From CAZDIO01 sp964505555 (GTDB lineage Bacteria; Bdellovibrionota_C; UBA2361; SZUA-149; CAZDIO01), in the NCBI GenBank assembly GCA_964505555.1, contig CAZDIO010000118.1, positions 1 to 12,490 of the forward strand: DNA of 12,490 nt. The letters run 5' to 3'. The position numbers were made by a program, and so were the translations under genes. Each line of letters opens with the position of its first letter. Position 1 is the stretch's first letter. Below are positions 6,938 through 12,490 of this stretch, in pieces. Under the pieces are notes generated by a model. The model made no database searches and was not told the DNA's origin. It saw nothing but the letters and a program-made list of their open reading frames with translations.

Positions 6938-7267
6938 TTAGGAACTCACCACCCGGGAGACACCACCGCCTGTTGGGCCTAGTTCGCTCTCCCCACCATT
7001 GAGTCTCTCCTTAAGTTCTTTTCCAACTTTAAACGTCGGAAGTCTTTTCGGCTCTACCCAAATTTTTTCGCCGGTCTTTGGATTTCTTCCCCAATAACTT
7101 CCGTAGTCTTTAACCATAAAACTACCGAATCCACGAATCTCAATCCGATTACCCTGAACAAGTGCGTCACGCATTTGATTGAGGATAAGGTTTACAATCT
7201 CTTCAGCTTGACCTGCTTGAAGTTGACAACGTTCACCAAGCTGTTCGATGAGTTCTGATTTGTTCAT
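6938..7267 (-). CDS. ihfB: HU/IHF-family DNA-bending protein, IHF-beta-like
   Basis: A nucleoid protein that binds and sharply bends DNA as a dimer. From the ATG at 7267 (GGAG five bases upstream) the product is 109 aa. The N-terminus MNKSELIEQL, the core RIEIRGFGSF (41-50), the arm GRNPKTGEKI (60-69) with the intercalating-type Pro63, and LPTFKVGKELKER (76-88) follow the E. coli IHF-beta pattern closely. The usual family length is 90-95 aa. This one has a Gly/Ser-rich tail of about 19 residues (91-109) beyond the conserved fold. The longer frame opens at a TTG (7330) just 4 bp from the tRNA-Arg 3' end and lacks support. It lies 67 bp behind tRNA-Arg and ahead of two small unknown genes. HU versus IHF-beta is decided by motif resemblance only; no alpha partner is in the window. 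Confidence 0.88.
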   Translation of the reverse strand: MNKSELIEQLGERCQLQAGQAEEIVNLILNQMRDALVQGNRIEIRGFGSFMVKDYGSYWGRNPKTGEKIWVEPKRLPTFKVGKELKERLNGGESELGPTGGGVSRVVSS

Positions 7268-7334
7268 ATCTCTCCATTCCTCTTCTTGTTCGAAACCGTC
7301 CCCAAACAAAATTCGGGACCAACCATTCAAATCC

Positions 7335-7410
7335 TGGTACCCTTGGTAGGATTCGAACCTACGACCCCAGGTTTAGGAAACCTGTGCTCTATCCACTGAG
7401 CTACAAGGGC
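7335..7410 (-). tRNA. tRNA-Arg (anticodon CCT)
   Basis: Read on the minus strand, the 76-nt gene forms a full cloverleaf. The acceptor is GCCCTTG with CAAGGGT, so the first pair is G-U. The D arm is GCTC/GAGC and the anticodon stem is CAGGT/ACCTG with loop TTCCTAA (anticodon CCT, decoding AGG). The T arm is GTAGG-TTCGAAT-CCTAC. The discriminator A is followed by an encoded CCA (7335-7337). It lies between the M23 lipoprotein gene and the IHF-like gene, all leftward. Confidence 0.95.
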
Positions 7411-7530
7411 GAGGAACTGTTTCTATTAAATCTAAAAACAACGTTCCTCTTCCACTCAAATATAGATTCATAACAACCCGAAAGCAGTGCAAAAGTTTTA
7501 TTTCCCATGTCCGCACCGTAGTATCAACAC

Positions 7531-7554
7531 AAAACGTAGGAACGTGTTCTTACG
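7531..7554 (-). terminator. Possible terminator after the LysM/M23 gene
   Basis: On the minus strand CGTAAGAA and TTCCTACG (within 7535-7554) pair around a CACG loop with one A-C mismatch, and a TTTT run follows immediately (7531-7534). It is 60 bp downstream of the M23 gene's stop. The mismatch weakens it. The rest of the 7411-7613 gap holds nothing else I can support. Confidence 0.35.
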
Positions 7555-7613
7555 GAGGGTTTCTAGCCGAGTTAGAGTTAAAAATCAAATAAACATTGTT
7601 TTAAATTAAGGAC

Positions 7614-8423
7614 TTAGCGGCTTACCCTTCTAGCAATAATTGGAGTAAGTCGCTCATTGATACGATAATCAACAAAATGCTCAGTAGATTTTTGAAAAAA
7701 TGAGAGTGGATCTACCGCCGCATAGCGTTTACTAAAATCCTTCATACGCACCTCAAAATGAAGATGTGGCCCAGAAGAACGTCCCGTAGAGCCCACCTCA
7801 GCTATTTTATTGCCCCGCTCAACATTATCTCCAACCTCAACAAGTCTGCGCCGATTGTGGGCATAGACAGTCGTCATTCCACTCTTTCCACGAAGAATGA
7901 CCAAGTTCCCATATCCACTTAAGCCATTCCCACTATAGACAACAAAGCCATCGTGCGCTGCAAGAACAGGGGTTCCTGATGGAGCAGCGATATCGAGTCC
8001 ATCGTGAAACCCTCCATTTCGCCGACCAAATCGCGAAACAATTCTTCCTCCAGGCACAGGCCAAGCAAGTTTCCCATCGAGGTAAACTACTCGACCATGC
8101 TGAATCTCACGGCCTACGTAGCCACTGCCAGTGGAGGCAACCTGGGAATTACCCCCACTTCGGGAACCTCCACGGTAACCGATAAGTAATCGCTCTCCGA
8201 CTTTTAAATTTTTTACATTTCGAATTCCATTTAGCATCGCAACTTTTTCAGGAGTGGAGCCGTATTTTCTAGAAATTTCGTAAAGCGAGTCTCCAGGTTT
8301 TACGGTATAGTAGATAGGTTCCTTAGTGCTCAAGCCATGACCTCCATACCCGATCATCCCGCAAGCAGAACAGGAGAGAATCATTACTAGGTGAAACAGT
8401 CGAACAAAGAAAACTTTTACCAT
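7614..8423 (-). CDS. LysM + M23 (LytM-type) peptidase lipoprotein, NlpD-like
   Basis: Predicted cell-envelope lipoprotein acting on, or regulating hydrolysis of, peptidoglycan. In 269 aa there is a signal with hydrophobic core 5-17 and a cysteine-rich lipobox region (Cys18 and Cys21; Cys21 is the likelier lipid site). A LysM domain follows at about 38-82 (YYTVKPGDSLYEISRKYG), then a Gly/Ser linker, then an M23 domain at about 118-245. The metal-site residues look present: His140 and Asp144 in HDGLD, His189, and HLH with His220 and His222. It could therefore be an active endopeptidase, unlike NlpD/EnvC, which have lost these residues and only activate amidases. It follows pcm on the same strand, as nlpD does in the surE-pcm-nlpD cluster of proteobacteria. 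The ATG at 8423 lacks a clear ribosome site. A 260-bp gap separates it from pcm, so it may have its own promoter. Confidence 0.92.
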   Translation of the reverse strand: MVKVFFVRLFHLVMILSCSACGMIGYGGHGLSTKEPIYYTVKPGDSLYEISRKYGSTPEKVAMLNGIRNVKNLKVGERLLIGYRGGSRSGGNSQVASTGSGYVGREIQHGRVVYLDGKLAWPVPGGRIVSRFGRRNGGFHDGLDIAAPSGTPVLAAHDGFVVYSGNGLSGYGNLVILRGKSGMTTVYAHNRRRLVEVGDNVERGNKIAEVGSTGRSSGPHLHFEVRMKDFSKRYAAVDPLSFFQKSTEHFVDYRINERLTPIIARRVSR

Positions 8424-8683
8424 CTGAAACGTTGTGTCATGCTTGAAAAGTCAACTTACATATCAATAATCATATATATCAAAGAGCTTCCTCTGCGGCT
8501 GCAAGAAAAAACAAGTTCAACAAACTTATAGCTACCTATAATAAGATGCCCTTTTAAGAAGTATGTATCGGATATGTTTGATAAATTCTTTGATGGTATT
8601 GTCAAACCCTCTTAAAAGCAGCCGTTCTGTGATCAGGCCCTTCTGCTTACAAGAAATATCAGGGAAATAGGCCATTTCTCTGC

Positions 8684-9322
8684 TTACGCGTTAAGCACAA
8701 ATGAACATGGGCCGAGATCTTCTTTCGTCACCGTATCTACCGCTGAAGCTTGAAAAAGGGTCAGTCGTTGTTCGAGATCCTGGCGAAGTGGGATCACTAA
8801 CCGCCCTCCAGGTCTTAACTCCATCAACAGTTCAGTTGGAACACTCTCAAATGCCGCAGAAACGATCATTGCATCAAAAGGCGCATGTTCACGCCAGCCT
8901 CTTGCTCCATCTGCACAACGAAGTAAGATATGATGAAAGCCATAACGATCAAGACGTCGTCGAGCAAGTTGAGCAAGCGGTCCTATTTTCTCGATCGCAT
9001 ATACCTTTAAACCGAGCTTAGCGAGGATTGCAGTAAGATATCCAGACCCGGCACCGATCTCTAAAATCTTCTCTCCCGGTTTTAATTTGAGGTGTGCGAG
9101 CATTCGTAAAACAGTAGAAGGCTTGGAGATTGTTTGCCCATAGCCGATAGGAAGGGAGATATCATCAAATTGTCGAGAGGAAAACGCTTCATCGATGAAG
9201 TCTTTTCGAGAGACGTAAGAAAACGCTTCAATAAGCGAGGTCCGATATTGAACATCAGCAATCGCTAGTTCCTCAACAAGTTGTGATGCAAAATGGAGGG
9301 ACTTTACATCGATACTTACCAT
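8684..9322 (-). CDS. pcm: Protein-L-isoaspartate O-methyltransferase
   Basis: A cytoplasmic repair enzyme: it transfers a methyl group from S-adenosylmethionine to L-isoaspartyl residues of aged proteins. The 212-aa product is close to E. coli Pcm (208 aa). The family hallmarks are in order: LPIGYGQTISKP (57-68), SAM-binding motif I LEIGAGSGYLTA (87-98), the acidic end of the next strand VYAIEK (107-112), ADGARGW (137-143), and PFDAMIVSAAFESVP (148-162) with PGGRLVIPL (171-179). I chose the ATG at 9322 because family similarity starts about there; the frame extends upstream to a TTG at 9364, close to the tRNA-Pro 3' end. Its ribosome site is weak. It is followed by the NlpD-like gene, a pairing common in proteobacteria. 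surE is not seen; tRNA-Pro occupies the upstream side. Confidence 0.95.
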   Translation of the reverse strand: MVSIDVKSLHFASQLVEELAIADVQYRTSLIEAFSYVSRKDFIDEAFSSRQFDDISLPIGYGQTISKPSTVLRMLAHLKLKPGEKILEIGAGSGYLTAILAKLGLKVYAIEKIGPLAQLARRRLDRYGFHHILLRCADGARGWREHAPFDAMIVSAAFESVPTELLMELRPGGRLVIPLRQDLEQRLTLFQASAVDTVTKEDLGPCSFVLNA

Positions 9323-9370
9323 CAAGGAATTACTCTCAGAGTTCCTAACGGTTAGGTCAAACAAACGTAA

Positions 9371-9447
9371 TGGTCGGGGCGAGAGGATTTGAACCTCCGG
9401 CCGCTCGCCCCCCAGACGAGTGCGCTACCAGGCTGCGCCACGCCCCG
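9371..9447 (-). tRNA. tRNA-Pro (anticodon GGG)
   Basis: Read on the minus strand, the 77-nt gene has a perfect 7-bp acceptor stem (CGGGGCG/CGCCCCG). The D arm is GCGC/GCGC and the anticodon stem is CTCGT/GCGAG (one T-G pair) with loop CTGGGGG (anticodon GGG, decoding CCC). The T stem is GGAGG/CCTCT (one G-T pair) around TTCAAAT. A discriminator A and encoded CCA (9371-9373) follow. A promoter lies directly upstream. pcm follows on the same strand, 48 bp away. Confidence 0.96.
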
Positions 9448-9456
9448 AACCCCTGC

Positions 9457-9485
9457 ACTGTAGCGAAACTATATTCTCCTATCAA
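9457..9485 (-). promoter_or_regulatory. Sigma70-type promoter for tRNA-Pro
   Basis: Reading leftward, TTGATA (9480-9485, five of six consensus bases) is followed after 17 bases by TACAGT (9457-9462, four of six). The predicted start is near 9450, three bases before the mature tRNA 5' end at 9447, which fits a short tRNA leader. pcm may be read from it too. Confidence 0.55.
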
Positions 9486-9552
9486 GTGTCAGAAATTATA
9501 GACAATTTCTATCCACTAAATGGTTGGGAAATTATGTTAATTCCTTGCATCT

Positions 9553-9558
9553 TATAAT
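9553..9558 (+). promoter_or_regulatory. -10 box upstream of the J-domain gene
   Basis: A perfect TATAAT sits 25 bp before the ATG at 9583. No good -35 lies 16-18 bases upstream, and no heat-shock-type (sigma32) -35 is evident. If used, transcription starts near 9565, leaving about 18 nt of leader without a Shine-Dalgarno. Confidence 0.4.
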
Positions 9559-9582
9559 GATGGCAGTGTTAAAGTTCTTCGA

Positions 9583-10620
9583 ATGCAAAAAAACTATTAT
9601 CACATTCTCGAAATTTCAGTAGAAGCGAGCACCAAGGAGATAAAATCTGCCTATCGGAGACTTGCGCAAAAATATCACCCTGATGCCCAACAAGACGATG
9701 CGTCACAACTTCGATTTCAAGAAATTACTGAAGCTTACAAGATCCTCTCTTCAAAAGAATCACGAGACACCTACGATCAACAATTCAAAAAGTCTCCTCT
9801 AGATGAAAAATGGCGACAAGCTCAGGAGACTTATCAACACGTTAGTTCTGGTAATACCGATCACCTCTTTCGTCGGAGACAGATGGCACCAGAAAGTACA
9901 GAAGGGTTAGCAAGCCATCGCTTTTCAACATCAAAAACACAAGCAGAGGTAACAGCACAACTTGATGCTTGGAAACAATGGTTTAAAATCAAACTCGATA
10001 CCCTTACGAATCGTTCAGTAAAACAAAAATTAAGGAAACCTCCTCCAAGCTCTCCCATTACCGAGAAACACGAGTCGCGAGATGTTCGAGGATTTCGAGA
10101 GTATCTTTTCACCATAAATACACTTGAGTCACTACAAGACTCATACCGAGAGCTTGCATTTGAGGGGAAAGATCAACCACAAGTAATTCGTGTAAAGATT
10201 CCAGCAGGAGTCATCGATGGAGAGCTCCTCCGCATTCCTCATCCGGATACTACCGGTTCAATTCCTGTTCGTATTCGAGTCAGCGAACACCCTCTTATTG
10301 ATCGAGATGGGAGTGATATTATTCTGAAACTTCCTATTACAATAAGTGAAGCCGTCTACGGTGCTGAGCTTGAGGTGCCAACCCTTGGGGGGCTGACAAG
10401 AATTAAACTCCCTCCTCAAACAGGAGAAAGTTATCAAAATAAGCGTTTTCGCCTAAAAGGACGGGGTTTATCACTCAACGGAACCCCACCAGGAGATTTT
10501 TACGTAATGCCACAAGTTATCGCTCCCGACACCCTCTCTCCCGGACTGGAACAAGCGCTGAAGTCCGTTGACGCTCACTACCTAAAAGATATTCGAGCGA
10601 ATGTTCCAAAAAAACTGTGA
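9583..10620 (+). CDS. J-domain co-chaperone, zinc-finger-less (CbpA/DnaJ-class II-like)
   Basis: A DnaK (Hsp70) co-chaperone, 345 aa. A canonical J-domain (4-66) carries the essential HPD at 32-34, flanked by YRRLAQKY and an EAYKILSSKESRDTYD helix. A long, charged, low-conservation linker (about 67-170) follows. The C-terminal region has DnaJ_C features at about 198-325: VIRVKIPAGVIDGELLRIP, HPLIDRDGSDIILKLPITISEAVYGAELEVPTLGG and KRFRLKGRGLSLNG..GDFYV. There is no Cys-rich zinc finger and no Gly/Phe region, so it is not DnaJ proper. The segment just before 198 is a poor, shortened match to the usual start of C-terminal domain I. The ATG at 9583 is the first codon of the J-domain; no Shine-Dalgarno is seen. 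It is divergent from tRNA-Pro and convergent with secF. General role is well supported; client specificity is unknown. Confidence 0.9.
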   Translation: MQKNYYHILEISVEASTKEIKSAYRRLAQKYHPDAQQDDASQLRFQEITEAYKILSSKESRDTYDQQFKKSPLDEKWRQAQETYQHVSSGNTDHLFRRRQMAPESTEGLASHRFSTSKTQAEVTAQLDAWKQWFKIKLDTLTNRSVKQKLRKPPPSSPITEKHESRDVRGFREYLFTINTLESLQDSYRELAFEGKDQPQVIRVKIPAGVIDGELLRIPHPDTTGSIPVRIRVSEHPLIDRDGSDIILKLPITISEAVYGAELEVPTLGGLTRIKLPPQTGESYQNKRFRLKGRGLSLNGTPPGDFYVMPQVIAPDTLSPGLEQALKSVDAHYLKDIRANVPKKL

Positions 10621-10646
10621 CCGTGGATTTTTGATGTAGCAGGATC

Positions 10647-10731
10647 TCTCTGTCGTTGCGAGCGGAGCGAAGCAATCTCGAATCGCTTTAGCAGCTTCGT
10701 TTTTGCTTCGCTCCGTTCGCAACGACAGAGA
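10647..10731. repeat. 29-bp inverted repeat between convergent genes (possible bidirectional terminator)
   Basis: The arms at 10647-10675 and 10703-10731 are reverse complements over 29 bases with one mismatch, around a 27-base spacer. The arm core GTTGCGAGCGGAGCGAAGCA resembles the 'TTGCGAGCGAAGCGAAGCAATC' class of dispersed repeats known from many bacterial genomes (recollection, unsearched). It fills most of the 152-bp gap between the stops of the J-domain gene and secF, so either transcript would fold it into a long hairpin. There is no strong T-run on either side. Confidence 0.8.
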
Positions 10732-10772
10732 AACGATTCTTACTACACTTAAAGTGGAATCGCTCCAGGAGC

Positions 10773-11687
10773 CTACTTCTTCACTCTTTTCTCAAAGAGA
10801 AGAACCAGAGGGCTTGCGATGTAGATTGTTGAATACGAACCAACAAGAATTCCTACAAAAAGCACAAAAGCGAGATTTTCAAGCGCTCCGCCACCGAAGA
10901 AAAGTAACGTTCCAGAAACACACCACGCAGTAAAGTTCGTTAAAATGGTGCGGCTCAGTGTCTCATTGACACTTTTATTCATGATTTCTCCCAGCCGCTC
11001 TTGGCCACTTTGTCCTTTACGCGCTCCTTTCTTTTCATCTCTATGCAAATTCTCACGAATTCGATCAAACACAACAATAGTATCGTTGATGGAATAACCA
11101 ATGATGGTCAGTATCCCTGCAAGCATTGCTGAATCCACTTCGCGCCCGGAGAGAATATACGCACCAGTAGCAATTATCGCATCATGAAAAACTGCTAAGA
11201 CCGCACCGAGAGCAAACCGGAATTCAAAGCGCAAAGAAACATAGATGAGAATAGCAAGAAGCGACAGACAGAGAGCAAAGATACCAGCCTCCCGTACCTC
11301 TTTACCGATGATTGGACCGATAACGTCTTTCTTAAGGACCGTAAACTTTCCAACCTTCTCAAGAGAGGCAAGCACCTCACGAGCTGTATCAGTCTCAACC
11401 TCAGCTTTTAACCGAACTGAATACTCATCCTGCTCGCCTTGAAACTCTTGAACTATTGCGTTTGCAAAACCTGCATCAGAGAGTGCTCCACGTACTTTAT
11501 CGATCGGCGCCTTCTCAGTGTATTTTACAAGAAGCTCTATTCCACCAAGGAAATCGACACTAAATTTTTTTGTGCCAGTGCTAAACCATACACCAATACT
11601 TCCAGCGATCAGACAAAAAGAGAACACAAGAAATATCCAACGATATTTCATGAATTCGATGTTTGTCTTTTGAGGGAAAAATTCCAT
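10773..11687 (-). CDS. secF: Protein translocase subunit SecF
   Basis: Inner-membrane partner of SecD that uses the proton-motive force to help pull secreted proteins through SecYEG. The 304-aa product has a first helix (about 16-35), then VDFLGGIELLVKY (44-56) opening the periplasmic domain. VIGPIIGKEVREAG (122-135) leads into the five-helix bundle, and the signatures are SLRFEFRFALGAVLAVFHDA (151-170), ILTIIGYSINDTIVVFDRIREN (192-213) and NKSVNETLSRTILTN (237-251). Arg246 lies where the E. coli residue proposed for proton coupling sits. Length is typical. The ATG at 11687 shares its A with the secD stop (TAATG), so translation is coupled; AAGGAG lies about 13 bases upstream. A later Met at 11651 is less likely. 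It converges on the J-domain gene. Confidence 0.97.
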   Translation of the reverse strand: MEFFPQKTNIEFMKYRWIFLVFSFCLIAGSIGVWFSTGTKKFSVDFLGGIELLVKYTEKAPIDKVRGALSDAGFANAIVQEFQGEQDEYSVRLKAEVETDTAREVLASLEKVGKFTVLKKDVIGPIIGKEVREAGIFALCLSLLAILIYVSLRFEFRFALGAVLAVFHDAIIATGAYILSGREVDSAMLAGILTIIGYSINDTIVVFDRIRENLHRDEKKGARKGQSGQERLGEIMNKSVNETLSRTILTNFTAWCVSGTLLFFGGGALENLAFVLFVGILVGSYSTIYIASPLVLLFEKRVKK

Positions 11688-12490
11688 TAAATACTCAGTG
11701 CTCCTTTTCGATCGCGGAGCTTAAAGAGTTCAAAACCAACTTTAGTTACAAAAAGGGCACAAAAAAGTGTCGTCAAAATACCCAGAGAGAGCGTAACTGC
11801 AAAACCTTTTACGGGCCCAGTTCCAAATGCATAGAGAACGATACCAGAGATCAGTGTCGTGATATTGGCGTCAAGTATTGTCCAATGTGCCTTAAAAAAC
11901 CCGGCATCTATCGCCGCATTTGCTGTCGCTCCCACACGAAGCTCCTCGCGTATTCTCTCATAGATAATAATATTAGCATCTACCGCCATCCCAATAGTGA
12001 GCGCTAATCCTGCAAGCCCTGGTAACGTTAATGTTGCTCCGAGCACAGCAAGTAATGCTAAAAGAAAAACCAAATTGAGAATGAGCGAGATAACGGCAAT
12101 TACTCCAGACTTTCGATAATAAAGAATGGTAAATGTGAACACGATTAAGCATCCAGCAAGTGTCGCGATAATTCCCTTCCGGATCGCATCAGCGCCTAAT
12201 GTCGCCCCCACACTTCGCTCCTCAACAAATCGAAGTGGCGCAGGAAGCGCACCAGCTCGAAGCACAATCGCCAAGAGTCGAGCCTCTTCTTGGGTAAACG
12301 TTCCAGAAATAACCGCAGAGCCACCTCCAATACGTTCATTTATCACTGGCGAAGATTGCACGATTTTATCAAGAACGATGGCAAGACGGCGCTGCACATT
12401 TTGCTCCGTTATCCGTGCAAATGTTTTTGCTCCAATCGTATTGAGTTTCAACAAAACTTCAAAACGGCTTGATTGAGTGTTGACCTCGGT
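11687..12490 (-). CDS. secD: Protein translocase subunit SecD (C-terminal part, cut by window end)
   Basis: Partner of SecF. Only the last 267 residues are inside the window; the frame stays open through 12490 (TEVNTQSSRFEVLLKLN and on), so the 5' part lies outside. Visible are the end of the periplasmic head (SAVISGTFTQEEARLLAIVLRAGALPAPLRFVEERSVGATLGADAI), then the C-terminal membrane bundle. The bundle carries the hallmark LALTIGMAVDANIIIYERIREELR, whose Asp is the conserved residue implicated in proton transfer. The final helices end in FELFKLRDRKGALSI. The stop overlaps the secF start by one base, the normal secD-secF order. The apparent internal start at 12454 is a leucine codon (TTG) within the protein, not a real start. 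yajC, often upstream, is outside the window. Confidence 0.96.
   Translation of the reverse strand, partial: TEVNTQSSRFEVLLKLNTIGAKTFARITEQNVQRRLAIVLDKIVQSSPVINERIGGGSAVISGTFTQEEARLLAIVLRAGALPAPLRFVEERSVGATLGADAIRKGIIATLAGCLIVFTFTILYYRKSGVIAVISLILNLVFLLALLAVLGATLTLPGLAGLALTIGMAVDANIIIYERIREELRVGATANAAIDAGFFKAHWTILDANITTLISGIVLYAFGTGPVKGFAVTLSLGILTTLFCALFVTKVGFELFKLRDRKGALSI

Noticed and set aside
8476..8504. Possible leftward promoter for the M23 gene (TTGCAG, 17 bases, TGATAT)
   Set aside because: The spacing is ideal, but the -10 matches consensus at only three of six positions; too weak to list as a feature.
8551..8618. Inverted 9-mer CTTTTAAGA / TCTTAAAAG in the pcm-M23 gap
   Set aside because: AT-rich arms 50 bp apart are likely chance in this base composition.
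8642..8687. 9-bp direct repeat TCTGCTTAC around a short GAAAT/ATTTC hairpin after pcm
   Set aside because: Too short to call a target-site duplication, the second copy runs into the pcm stop codon, and no T-run makes it a terminator.
8701..9021. Rightward 106-aa frame within pcm
   Set aside because: It is antisense to conserved methyltransferase motifs.
7335..9447. tRNA genes as borders of an integrated element
   Set aside because: No duplicated tRNA 3' end, integrase or composition shift is visible; the genes between them are housekeeping.
10703..10933. Rightward 76-aa frame starting inside the inverted repeat
   Set aside because: It is built from the repeat arm and antisense secF sequence, with no ribosome site and no family signal.
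11439..12476. Several rightward frames of 60-116 aa across secF/secD
   Set aside because: All are antisense to highly conserved SecF and SecD codons; one has a cysteine-rich appearance but no support.
1..12490. CRISPR arrays, transposases, toxin-antitoxin or defence genes
   Set aside because: I looked on both strands and found no regularly spaced repeats, nuclease, transposase or toxin motifs.

Overview
The window looks like the chromosome of a Gram-negative (diderm) bacterium. Three lines support this: an outer-membrane polysaccharide export lipoprotein with an inner-membrane Wzz-type partner, several lipobox lipoproteins, and an IHF-beta-like nucleoid protein together with a pcm / NlpD-like neighbour pair. 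Base composition is moderately AT-rich by eye, and both tRNA genes encode their CCA end. A proteobacterium, possibly of the old 'deltaproteobacterial' grade, is the best guess from gene content. No phylogenetic marker here settles it.

Left part (about 1-6230) is an exopolysaccharide (EPS) secretion module split around a divergent control region (2942-3216). Leftward run a 740-aa TPR lipoprotein and, 13 bp behind it, a short Wza-like export lipoprotein. Rightward run a Wzz-type chain-length/co-polymerase protein, a separate BY-type tyrosine autokinase with a C-terminal Tyr cluster, and a small TPR lipoprotein whose start overlaps the kinase's Tyr-cluster codons. The set (short Wza, about 520-aa Wzz, free-standing kinase, large TPR lipoprotein) resembles the EPS parts of exosortase (XrtA/PEP-CTERM) loci. 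No exosortase, glycosyltransferase or PEP-CTERM protein lies in the window, so that link is inference.

Middle part (about 6180-9450) is entirely leftward: tRNA-Pro(GGG), pcm (protein-L-isoaspartate methyltransferase), a LysM + M23 peptidase lipoprotein of NlpD type, tRNA-Arg(CCT), an IHF-beta-like gene, and two small unknown genes. The last of these converges on and overlaps the end of the EPS module by 49 bp.

Right part (about 9550-12490): a zinc-finger-less J-domain co-chaperone (CbpA-like, with a long linker) runs rightward. It meets a leftward secD-secF pair across a 150-bp gap that carries a strong inverted repeat of a dispersed-repeat type. secD is cut by the window end. A second dispersed-type inverted repeat sits at the left edge (1-76), behind the Wza-like gene. 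I saw no CRISPR array, transposase, prophage or rRNA.
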